Assembly (NCBI GenBank): GCA_019117525.1
Contig: DWZO01000062.1
Coordinates: forward strand, 1 to 30,993
Reading direction: 5' to 3'
DNA length: 30,993 nucleotides
Source of the DNA: Allocoprobacillus merdigallinarum
GTDB taxonomy: Bacteria > Bacillota_I > Bacilli_A > Erysipelotrichales > Coprobacillaceae
The notes beneath the pieces are model-generated. The model saw only the letters and a list, made by a program, of their open reading frames with translations, made no database searches and was not told the origin of the DNA. Shown here in pieces: positions 18,046-26,571 of the stretch. The first letter of the stretch is position 1; each line of letters opens with the position of its first letter. A program made the translations under genes and the position numbers.

Positions 18046-19506
18046 TATACTTACTCCTTTCTTAATTTTCTTGTAAAATTGTTAAAGTGAATATGTACTT
18101 TTATACCTTTCCTTATAGCTTGACTATCTCAAGAATTTTATTGCCACATGAGTATATGTGAATTATCAGCAATTAGATAAATTATTTAACTTGTATTTTC
18201 AATTAGAAACTATCATATGTTTTTATGGAGCTCATCCATATATTCTTGAAAGTCTTGCATTTATAAAAATTATTTCTGTTGATATCACTAATTCCCATCA
18301 TTTTACTTTTGTTATTGATGATTGAATTAGTTATAATCTTATTATACTTTTTCTTTAATGGAACTATCAATATTTTTTAATATCATTCATCCGTCTGTTA
18401 ACCAAAAAAAGTAATTGGTGTTAAATCTAATTGCTACTATACTGATAATCTCTTGTATTTACTTCTTGATTGTTACTGCTATGTCTATATTAGCAATCTG
18501 ATTTCTACCAAAATTGAAATAAAAAAATATTAGACAGTCAAAAAATAACAAAATTAATACTTTCGTCATCTATCATGCTATTCGTTCTAACAATCACATA
18601 ACGATGAGCTTTTCCAAAAATCAATTCCTATTTTCAATTAGATATTCTTAAAACTATAAGGCTATTCGTTAAAAATTTGGTTTTCTCATATTCTTCCCTC
18701 TTCACATCACAATAATATCAAAAAATGTTGAATAGCAAAAACAGTGATAAAAACAACATACATTCCAAGATTTCTTAAAACTCTTGTCCTTATAATTCTA
18801 TTGTTATTCATAGTGTTGTCAAAATGCTTAAAATGACAAATTTGTTTCAGTTACCTGAACAATCATCTATAAATAGAAGGAACTCATTTTTCATTTTAAT
18901 TCTCCTCATATACCAAACATTGATTCATTTTCCTAATTTGTTGTATTAAATAAAATTAACGATATCAATCAATTTGTTTCCTATAAAAAAGATAATTTTC
19001 TTTACATAAATTGAGCAAACTATCTATCATTTTAATGAGTTTATCACTCAAAACTACCAATATCAAAACACAATTCTCTCTATCACTATAAAGGCTTATA
19101 CTAAGTTCTTTTTACAGTATAAAAATACAATCCCACTTTCTATACTTATTATTACCTAGAAAAGAGTCAAGCAAAATCACATAGATATATATAAGAACAT
19201 ATTATGAGAAAACTATTATAATTTAGCTATAAATTTCTTAATGAAAATATTGATTTTGATACAGAACTATTAAAGTGCTATAAACATCATTTAGAACTCA
19301 TTCTAAAAAAGCTTCCAAGCTAATAATTTTCAGTATACACTTTCATTCACTTTTCAACGTTCTTTTTATATAACCAAAATAATTCAAAATTTTTTTAATT
19401 GAATTATTTATAGTTAGCCCTTCATTTCTAAATAATCTATAAAAGATAAGTATATTATAACATTTCACGCATTTCACAAATAAACTTACTATTGCTTATT
19501 AATAAG
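18046..19506. other. Gene-free stretch with decayed coding fragments
   Basis: No intact gene is visible. Several plus-strand fragments look like remains of proteins. A 56-codon open frame runs 18158-18325 without a proper start. A frame at 18358-18501 contains one in-frame TAA and encodes a clear membrane helix (IATILIISCIYFLIVTAM). Further short frames near 18790-18950 and 19220-19320 are broken by stops. I cannot name the ancestral genes. Confidence 0.55.
19378..19408. repeat. Inverted repeat AATAATTCAA/TTGAATTATT
   Basis: Perfect 10-base arms around an 11-base T-rich spacer. It may be an old terminator, but the T-run lies in the loop rather than after the stem. Confidence 0.35.
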
Positions 19507-19536
19507 TTGTTTTATGTAATTTGAATATGTTAAAAT
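19507..19536 (+). promoter_or_regulatory. Possible promoter of the decayed coiled-coil gene
   Basis: TTGTTT (19507-19512) and TAAAAT (19531-19536) are 18 bases apart, with TG one base before the -10. They lie 45 bases upstream of the ATG at 19582, which also keeps an AAAGGAG site. Confidence 0.4.
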
Positions 19537-19581
19537 TTAGATAATCAATTTGTATCTGTAAAAACCAAAGGAGTTAGTAAA

Positions 19582-20372
19582 ATGACTTTTAAATTTTCAA
19601 ATAAAAAATGAAATTGATACTTTACACAAGCAATGCAGTGATCTCGATTCTATAATCTATGATTTTTGAATAGAACATTGATAATTTAGAAAATGATATT
19701 TCCAAGAAACAACAAGAACTTAAAAATTTACAAAATCAAATGATTATTTTAAAAGATGAAACCAAAGAAAAAAACTTTACCTAAATAAGCGAGATGAACA
19801 CTTTGCCTTAAAAAATCAATCAAATGAAAAAGAATATATTCTTAGCTATGAAGTTTGTTCTGAATTCAAACAATATATTCTTTCATTAGAAGAAAAACAG
19901 TGTTACAACACTAGACTGTATCCTGATACTACAACTATAGTTCTTCTTGATGATTTTTGTTCTTCTAAAAAAGATTTCTTAATTTTTCAAAATCAATTCA
20001 AATCACCTAAAAACCGGGTTTATATTTCATTAATTATCACACCAAATTATTCTTTTATTGAATCAGAGAATACATAACCAACAATGACTGAAATAAAGAA
20101 AAGTTCTAGTAAAAATTTAAACAGATTATCTTGCTATAGTTTGATTCCATTAAAAAAGCAACTTATAAAAATCGACAAAAAATTTAACTTGGACATAAAA
20201 AATTTTCGTTTTTGATACTCCATTTTTAATTGGCGGACAAAACACTAGTAATAGAACTGGCTATGGTTATGAATGGATAGGTGGTGGAGATTATGTTGAG
20301 GGAACTCTTTATGGAGAAGTAACTATCTTCATGATTGTTGGCTTCATAGTTAATTCAAATTACTATTTTTGA
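19582..20372 (+). pseudogene. Decayed coiled-coil protein gene
   Basis: The 5' end keeps a good ribosome binding site and MTFKFSNKK, then frameshifts. Reading across frames gives EIDTLHKQCSDLDSIIYDF, then a coiled coil (NIDNLENDISKKQQELKN). A 100-codon open frame at 19775-20077 follows with no start codon (begins LYLNKRDEHF, ends with a TAA). The same frame reopens with MTEIKKSSSKNL. Finally a glycine-rich tail appears (DTPFLIGGQNTSNRTGYG). At least three frameshifts and two stops are needed to reconnect the pieces, several of them at poly-A runs, so it is a genuine relic. I do not recognise the family. Confidence 0.65.
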
Positions 20373-20815
20373 TAACAATTCTAGATGTACCTATACCGCC
20401 TTAACAAATGTATCATTTTGGATAGATAAGTAACAAACTTACTAAAGATTCTTTTACTACATTTTAAATTTCATCAAAAATATTATACATTTTTTAGTTG
20501 ACATTTATTATCCAGTATTTCTTCGCTATTTGATAAAGACATAAGTAATCTACATTTGTTGCATATTTTTTAATACGCTTTTGTAGTTTATAGAAAATTG
20601 TTAGGTCATTTCAGTTGTAGAACCACCCTTGCTTACTGAAAAAATATATAACCTCAATATAATCTTAAATAGTGGAAGCTTGTTATCCTGAAAAATAGCA
20701 TATGCAGACAAATAGTTCTGATATCTACATACTGAACATATAAAAATGTATCTGCTTTTCAAGAAATAGTAGTATATACAAATACATTTTTCATAATAGA
20801 AACCAGTTAACCACT

Positions 20816-20989
20816 TTATGTCGAAGAAAATATAGATACATATCTAAAGTTTGTTGCATATTTGCCGATGATGGAAAAAAGAAAATCTTTTGCTGGTTTG
20901 TGTGTTGATCCATATAAAAAACCAAATTTATATTTACACATAATAGCAATTATATCTTCTTCACTAACAACATAAATATCAACAGGCAT
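20816..20989 (-). CDS. Small open frame, probably a relic
   Basis: A 57-codon frame starting MPVDIYVVSEEDIIAIM begins 36 bases after the stop of the 117-residue gene on the same strand. There is no recognisable ribosome binding site and I know no family. It may be the start of a decayed downstream gene, because frames further along (about 20480-20560) contain a similar KYATN segment. The surrounding bases 20373-20815 contain no intact gene. Confidence 0.25.
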   Translation of the reverse strand: MPVDIYVVSEEDIIAIMCKYKFGFLYGSTHKPAKDFLFSIIGKYATNFRYVSIFSST

Positions 20990-21024
20990 AATATATTAAG
21001 TATATTGTAAATTCACACATTTAA

Positions 21025-21378
21025 TCAAAGTAGCAATATACTTGGATCAAAAATCACCTTGGACTCATCAACAAAAGCATCTATCTTATCACCTTTATGA
21101 GATTCAATTGTTTCTAACATTTTCGTAGATATTCTTGATTTGCCTGTAATCTTTCTTATGTCATCACACACATCAATTGTAAAACTCTTGTCTAAATCAA
21201 AAAAAATCTTTACATCAAGAGAGGATCCCAAATATTCTCCCCCTAATACATATGTACCATTACCACCAGAATATTTGTCATATTTATATTGTTCTGAACC
21301 CTGAACACCTTGTTTTATATACACTGACTGATTTTGATTTTTTTCAATATTGACAATTCTGCCTTCTAATTTTTTCAT
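21025..21378 (-). CDS. Small uncharacterised protein downstream of hamB
   Basis: A 117-residue soluble protein with a lysine-rich beginning, a glycine-rich middle (GGNGTYVLGGEYLG) and a charged C-terminal half. I recognise no domain. The start is ATG 21378 because GGAGG lies at proper spacing; the TTG at 21393 precedes that site. It is 70 bases after hamB on the same strand, so it may be co-transcribed with the Hachiman pair, though it is not a known Hachiman component. Its GGEY-x-G segment is loosely like the tail of the relic at 20.3 kb. Confidence 0.65.
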   Translation of the reverse strand: MKKLEGRIVNIEKNQNQSVYIKQGVQGSEQYKYDKYSGGNGTYVLGGEYLGSSLDVKIFFDLDKSFTIDVCDDIRKITGKSRISTKMLETIESHKGDKIDAFVDESKVIFDPSILLL

Positions 21379-21448
21379 ATCAAACACCTCCAAAAAACAA
21401 TATTAAAAAAATTATTTTTGTAAAGTTGTATCCACTATAATACAAGTA

Positions 21449-23539
21449 TTACTCTGAAACTATTAGTCTTTCAATAATAAATTTTGAAACAATACCCAAA
21501 GATTTAAATTTAGTATAATGTTTTGCCAATAATTCTTGTAACTCTGAAACACTGGAAAATTCATCACCTATGATCCTTATTATTTGATCAATATCAGCAT
21601 CATATATTCCCATATCTTTAAGCATTTTTTTATGTGGCTGATTCATATAATAAATAAATTCTATATTTCTAATTAGCCTATTATACAAAACATCTATTAA
21701 TGCCTGTTCAACATTTTCACATTTCATAAAAAATCGAATTAATTCGATTTTTTTATAAAAATCAAATTCAATAAAACTATTTTTATATCTAATTGTTATA
21801 TTAATAATTTTTCCAACTTTTTCTTTAGGATAAACCCTCATCGTTGCGTCTACAACTTGTCTAACTGATTGTCTATTTTTATATGTAAGTCTGTTTATAA
21901 TAAATGTGTGTAGTTTAAAACTATATGGTTTACATACATCCATAATATCTATTAAAACTCTTATTAATTCAATTTTCCCTTTTTCTTCATTTACATTCAT
22001 TTCATATAATATATCAAGTAATTTTGATTTTAACACGCAATATCTATCATATAAATGAATGACTGTTCCAAATCTGAATTTTCTAGCTACATTTCCTTTA
22101 TAATCTTCATATGTTATCCCTAAGTTATCTAAAAATTCTATAAAATTTTCGTGTTTTTTATAATCTCCAAAATTTATATCCATATCAATATTATCATCAG
22201 TTAATTCAAATTCAATTATTTTTAAAGCTTGATTATGGTTGTATGTTGGATCCTCAGGCCCTTTTATATAATGGGCAATTCCTAAATAATGCCTATAAAG
22301 TCTACCAGTTCTTCCAACTAGATTATAAAAATCAAAAGCATCAAAATTTTTACCATATACCCTTGAAGGTTTGGTAATTATAATATTTTTAGCTGAAGTA
22401 TTAACTCCTTCCAATAACGTACTAGTACATATAAGTCTCGTATAATGTGAACCATTTGTATTAAACAAACCTAATTCAATCATCCTTATTCCTAAAGGCA
22501 ACTGTCCATGATGAACTAAAAAACCTTTTTCTAGAGCTTTAATCACCGACCATTCTGGATGAATTTCTTGCTTTCCCCACTCCATAAAATCAAAAAGTAA
22601 AGGATTTTCTTTAAAATCCATATCTTTATATTCAATTACTGTGTTTTCTATATAATTTTCAATTTCCCAAACTGTTGGAAAATATATTAAAGTCGGATCT
22701 TCTATTGGTATATTTTCTAAAAGTTCATCTGCGCAAGATAATCGGTCTTTGTCATTCATAACTTCATGAATAATTACATCATTAACTACCGGAGAAAAAT
22801 CTGTTGAATAAAAATAAGGAGTATCTTCTAATTTTTCTAAATTGTCAATTCCACTAATGAATGGAGCCAATAAGACATATTTACTACTCATTTTCACCAT
22901 GTTGTAATATGCTATATTTAAAATAAGAACCCTATCATTAGTCTCATCTTTTTGTAATTTATACACTTCATCAATAATCAAGAAATCTATTTGAGAAAAT
23001 ACTTTAATAGCATTATCATCAACAACTCTATCATGCGTTAATATAAAAATGTTATATTGATTAAAATCATATTGTTTTTCTATATCTAGTGATAAATAAA
23101 CATTATATTCACTAAATGCTGCTTTATAAACTTTTATTATTTTTTGCTTGTATTCATCAATCAAAGCTAGTGTTGGAACTATCATTACTACATTTTTAGG
23201 CCTAGCTCTACATATATATTCAAATACAATAAACGTCTTTCCAAAACTTGTCGGGGCACTGAATACTAATCCTTTATTTCTATCTATTAATTCTAAGACT
23301 TTTCTTTGTTCTGGATGTAATGCAATATTTTCATCCAAGTGAGACATAGCAAAAGAACAATATACTAGTGAATCAAAAGTAAAGTTTTTTGAATACATTG
23401 TCAAATCTAACGAATATAAAGAATCTGCATGATTTTTTATAAATAATGTTTTATTATCTTGTTCTTCAATTCTTCTAATATACTGTTCACGATAGATTTG
23501 GATATTATTATATTGAAGTTGACTTTCTTTCATACTCAT
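21449..23539 (-). CDS. hamB: Hachiman helicase HamB
   Basis: A 696-residue superfamily-2 helicase. Visible are the LHPEQRKVLE segment, Walker A SAPTSFGKT (94-102), DEVY (190-193), a CTSTLLEGVN motif V and LVGRTGR as motif VI. The C-terminal third is helical. It directly follows and overlaps hamA by 32 bases, the standard Hachiman arrangement. In Hachiman, HamB monitors DNA and controls the HamA nuclease, which then destroys DNA in the infected cell. The ATG at 23539 lies within the 3' end of hamA with no strong ribosome binding site, so translation is likely coupled. Confidence 0.85.
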   Translation of the reverse strand: MSMKESQLQYNNIQIYREQYIRRIEEQDNKTLFIKNHADSLYSLDLTMYSKNFTFDSLVYCSFAMSHLDENIALHPEQRKVLELIDRNKGLVFSAPTSFGKTFIVFEYICRARPKNVVMIVPTLALIDEYKQKIIKVYKAAFSEYNVYLSLDIEKQYDFNQYNIFILTHDRVVDDNAIKVFSQIDFLIIDEVYKLQKDETNDRVLILNIAYYNMVKMSSKYVLLAPFISGIDNLEKLEDTPYFYSTDFSPVVNDVIIHEVMNDKDRLSCADELLENIPIEDPTLIYFPTVWEIENYIENTVIEYKDMDFKENPLLFDFMEWGKQEIHPEWSVIKALEKGFLVHHGQLPLGIRMIELGLFNTNGSHYTRLICTSTLLEGVNTSAKNIIITKPSRVYGKNFDAFDFYNLVGRTGRLYRHYLGIAHYIKGPEDPTYNHNQALKIIEFELTDDNIDMDINFGDYKKHENFIEFLDNLGITYEDYKGNVARKFRFGTVIHLYDRYCVLKSKLLDILYEMNVNEEKGKIELIRVLIDIMDVCKPYSFKLHTFIINRLTYKNRQSVRQVVDATMRVYPKEKVGKIINITIRYKNSFIEFDFYKKIELIRFFMKCENVEQALIDVLYNRLIRNIEFIYYMNQPHKKMLKDMGIYDADIDQIIRIIGDEFSSVSELQELLAKHYTKFKSLGIVSKFIIERLIVSE

Positions 23540-24470
23540 TTGACTTCTTCAGCGCCTCTCTCATAATTTCTTCTATTGCTCTATCTTTATTAATAATTGG
23601 CAATGAGATAAACAAATATCTTGTATCAATATCAAAAAATTGTTTAATCTTAATTTTATTGTACATCTTTTCTAAGTATTCTCTAATTTCATCATTATCA
23701 GTACTTTTTCCATGTGCAATAAAAACTGGTACACATATATGTTGTATATTTGCATTTTCTACGAAATCTTGAAATGTAACACAAATTTCAGTGTATGACT
23801 GAAACGCTCTATTAAATTCTTCAGATAAATTATAAATTTCTTCATCATTTGATAACACTAATCGATATTCTTCTGAAATTTGCTGTTCATAATCTAATAA
23901 AGATCTATTAATTAGAGTGATTGCATTTTCAAGATTCTTACATACTTTCGACTCTCCAAATAATATAACATTGTTTTTAGAGTCATAAAATAACGCATCA
24001 ATACCAAATACGCTCATATTTCTATCTGTAATTAATTTAAATTTTGGAATAATACAATCCACTTTGAAATAATTTGATAATAACAAATGAAAAATATATT
24101 CACCTATTTTTCCTATTTTATCATTTTGAACACAAGTTTTTCCATTTAAATCTACAAACTTATACTCCTGATTCAATGCGTCATACACATTTTCATTCAC
24201 ATCATCAAATGTTAACATCTCTAATTCGCGATTCAAAAAACTTCCTATCATACTATAAAGTCTTTTGTAATTTTTTTGTGATGGCATGAATTTATACCTT
24301 GTTATTGAATTACCATAATTTAATAAATTGTTTTCTTGAAAAATATACTTAGCCAATCCCTTAATCAATTTATCACTATCATTGAAATCTGCATAAACAA
24401 AAGAATGAGCATTATTATGCATATATACAGTAAATCCATCATATTTTATTTCTTTAATACATTCTTTCAT
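23508..24470 (-). CDS. hamA: Hachiman nuclease HamA (DUF1837)
   Basis: A 320-residue protein with the DUF1837 PD-(D/E)xK signature: IGEYIFHLLL (122-131, with E124), FGIDALF with D158, and GESK with E173 and K175. These are the catalytic positions expected of the HamA effector nuclease. The length is normal. GAGGTG lies seven bases before the ATG at 24470. The gene sits 60 bases after the methyltransferase stop, with a TATAAT-like element in the gap, so it may have its own promoter and also receive readthrough. With hamB it makes a complete two-gene Hachiman system. Confidence 0.85.
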   Translation of the reverse strand: MKECIKEIKYDGFTVYMHNNAHSFVYADFNDSDKLIKGLAKYIFQENNLLNYGNSITRYKFMPSQKNYKRLYSMIGSFLNRELEMLTFDDVNENVYDALNQEYKFVDLNGKTCVQNDKIGKIGEYIFHLLLSNYFKVDCIIPKFKLITDRNMSVFGIDALFYDSKNNVILFGESKVCKNLENAITLINRSLLDYEQQISEEYRLVLSNDEEIYNLSEEFNRAFQSYTEICVTFQDFVENANIQHICVPVFIAHGKSTDNDEIREYLEKMYNKIKIKQFFDIDTRYLFISLPIINKDRAIEEIMREALKKSNEYERKSTSI

Positions 24471-24530
24471 AACACACCTCTTTTCTTCTAAAATTATACT
24501 TCTATCTTCGTTAACATAATAGTTAAATAC

Positions 24531-26480
24531 CTAATAATTTGTTATTAAAACTTCTCTAGTAACTAATGATTTATCCTTAATATGATAATTAGAATTACTA
24601 TAAGAACAATTAATGTAATTAATATTAAACCCATTGGTTAGACACCAATTTAATAATTTGTCATGAATCTTTCCTTTATGCTCAATTACATTAGATAGGG
24701 CAAAGCGAATATGTTTTTCGTCACAAAGTTTTAAAAAACTTAATAAATCTTCTTCGTCTTTTTCATTCCATCCTCCATTTTCGTTATATGAAGCATCTCC
24801 TAAATAGTAAGGTGGATCTAAATATAAGAATGAATTAATTTCGCTTATCTTATCAACATCTAATCTTCTAAAGTCTATATTTTCAAAACTAATATCTTTA
24901 CTATGTAACTTGTCCATGAATAACTGTAACTTTTTTCTTAAACTCCCATTAAAATCTCTTTTACCTACTGGCAAGTTAAATTCACCCTTATTATTAAATC
25001 TAATTTGATTATTAAAACTATAAATAATCAATAACAAAAATAAATCATCTCTCTTTTTATTAGAATTATTGTATTCCTCTCTCAGTTTCAAAAATTTATC
25101 CCTATTATATTGCCCTACTCCATTGCCACTATTACAACCATAAAATTCATATCCATTCTTATACGTATTACTTAATGAAAAATTATCGATTAATGCATCT
25201 AAATGATTAACCAAATGATAATATTCCTCTTTTTGAAGATAGTTAAATAAAGAAATCAATCTATCATTAATATCAACACAAATAATTTTCTTTGCTTCAA
25301 TATTAGCCCCTACATTTCCTCCACCAGAAAAAACATCAAAGAACATATCTATATCTTTTGGGAATTTATCCATTAATTGAGTTAATATTCTATATTTACC
25401 TCCAGTATAATTCAGGGGTGATTTTACCAACTCATTTGTGTTATTTATAACTTGTTTTTTTTCTTTATGACCAACAATACATAAAAACAATCTTTCTTTA
25501 TGATCATCTAATTTTGTTTTACCAGTATTAAATAATGCATATTCTTGTTCAAACACTCTCACTTCACCTTTTTTCGCTAAAATATCTAATATTTGAGAAT
25601 CTGTGATTTTAGCATTAGAACGAGCATTCCCTTTCTCCCCAGTGTTATTATAAGAAACCAGAATATATTTTGCTTTAATATTCTCAATTAAATCAGCAAA
25701 TTCATTAGCTGCTTTTGCAGTACAATACTTACTTTTCAAGTTTGAACGATCCATCTTTCTAGCAGTTCCAAAAACTTCTGGTTTATTGTTTAATGCAACA
25801 TTTTCTAAAAAATGATATGCATCACAATATTGTCTAGAATTATATGGTGGATCAATATAAACTAAATCAGCTGTAATTTTTTTAACTAATTGATTAGAGT
25901 CTTCACAATAGATTTGATTATTTTCATTGTTGTTATTCTTGATATTAGGCATAAGCATAATTAACTCTTGATTTAAGTTACCATTTTTTCTATATGCGTC
26001 ATAATGACCAACTGTATTTGCAATTCTATCAATGCTATATAGCAAACTGCAAATTAAAATAGATCTTTCTCTTTTATTAATTTTTTTATTTTTGTATAGT
26101 TTATCAATATCATCACGTACAAACCCAACTTTTCTCATATTATCTTTGCTTAAATATGTATCCGCAAAATTATTTGAATAATAATTGTCATTTTTTACAG
26201 AAACATTATTATATTCTGCTATTATCTTTTCTACTTTATTTTCATCAATTATTTCATTGGAAAAGAATGTATCATAAGCAACGATATTTGTCTTTAAAAT
26301 ATCATTTATCATAATAGAATATTTGTCATTAAAACTATAACCAACTACCCCAGTTCCTCCAAATAAATCTAACACTGAGTCAATATCAGCACAGTTTTGG
26401 TTTACCACTTCATGAATAAAAGTAATTAATTTTGTCTTGCTTCCTAAATATCTTCTATTGCTCAGTTCAAATTTATTCAT
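24531..26480 (-). CDS. Bifunctional two-domain D12-class adenine methyltransferase
   Basis: A protein of 649 residues made of two complete Dam-like (D12 class) N6-adenine methyltransferases. The first half has YLGSK, DLFGGTGVVG and DPPYNSRQY. The second half has NYTGGKYR, DVFSGGGNVG, RFNNKGEFNLPVG and DPPYYLG. Two fused D12 domains are the arrangement seen in M.FokI, where each half methylates one strand of an asymmetric site. This fits a type IIS system and the neighbouring AlwI-family endonuclease. The ATG at 26480 is chosen for its AAAGGTGA site. The gene has its own promoter and a palindromic site (26506-26520), which suggests control of methylase supply. The recognition sequence cannot be read directly; an AlwI-type GGATC site is a guess. 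Confidence 0.9.
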   Translation of the reverse strand: MNKFELSNRRYLGSKTKLITFIHEVVNQNCADIDSVLDLFGGTGVVGYSFNDKYSIMINDILKTNIVAYDTFFSNEIIDENKVEKIIAEYNNVSVKNDNYYSNNFADTYLSKDNMRKVGFVRDDIDKLYKNKKINKRERSILICSLLYSIDRIANTVGHYDAYRKNGNLNQELIMLMPNIKNNNNENNQIYCEDSNQLVKKITADLVYIDPPYNSRQYCDAYHFLENVALNNKPEVFGTARKMDRSNLKSKYCTAKAANEFADLIENIKAKYILVSYNNTGEKGNARSNAKITDSQILDILAKKGEVRVFEQEYALFNTGKTKLDDHKERLFLCIVGHKEKKQVINNTNELVKSPLNYTGGKYRILTQLMDKFPKDIDMFFDVFSGGGNVGANIEAKKIICVDINDRLISLFNYLQKEEYYHLVNHLDALIDNFSLSNTYKNGYEFYGCNSGNGVGQYNRDKFLKLREEYNNSNKKRDDLFLLLIIYSFNNQIRFNNKGEFNLPVGKRDFNGSLRKKLQLFMDKLHSKDISFENIDFRRLDVDKISEINSFLYLDPPYYLGDASYNENGGWNEKDEEDLLSFLKLCDEKHIRFALSNVIEHKGKIHDKLLNWCLTNGFNINYINCSYSNSNYHIKDKSLVTREVLITNY

Positions 26481-26505
26481 CGTCTTCACCTTTCATTTCC
26501 ATTTT

Positions 26506-26520
26506 ATGCATCGTATGCAT
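26506..26520. promoter_or_regulatory. ATGCAT-N3-ATGCAT operator candidate
   Basis: Two ATGCAT palindromes are separated by three bases, forming a larger near-palindrome just downstream of the methylase -10. The position suits a repressor site or methylase autoregulation. Confidence 0.5.
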
Positions 26521-26530
26521 CTACCTATAT

Positions 26531-26559
26531 ATTATAACATTACAAAAAAAGCAAGTAAA
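26531..26559 (-). promoter_or_regulatory. Promoter of the methyltransferase gene
   Basis: On the minus strand TTTACT (26559-26554) and TATAAT (26536-26531) are exactly 17 bases apart. The -35 lies inside the hairpin of the endonuclease terminator. Confidence 0.65.
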
Positions 26560-26571
26560 TAAATACTTGCT
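26544..26571 (-). terminator. Terminator of the AlwI-family endonuclease gene
   Basis: GCAAGTA, a short loop and TACTTGC followed by T7 on the minus strand. It begins at the endonuclease stop codon (26570-26572). Confidence 0.8.

Noticed and set aside
24531..26480. Assembly fusion of two separate dam genes
   Set aside because: The frame is continuous with a natural linker, and two-domain D12 methylases are a known type IIS arrangement.
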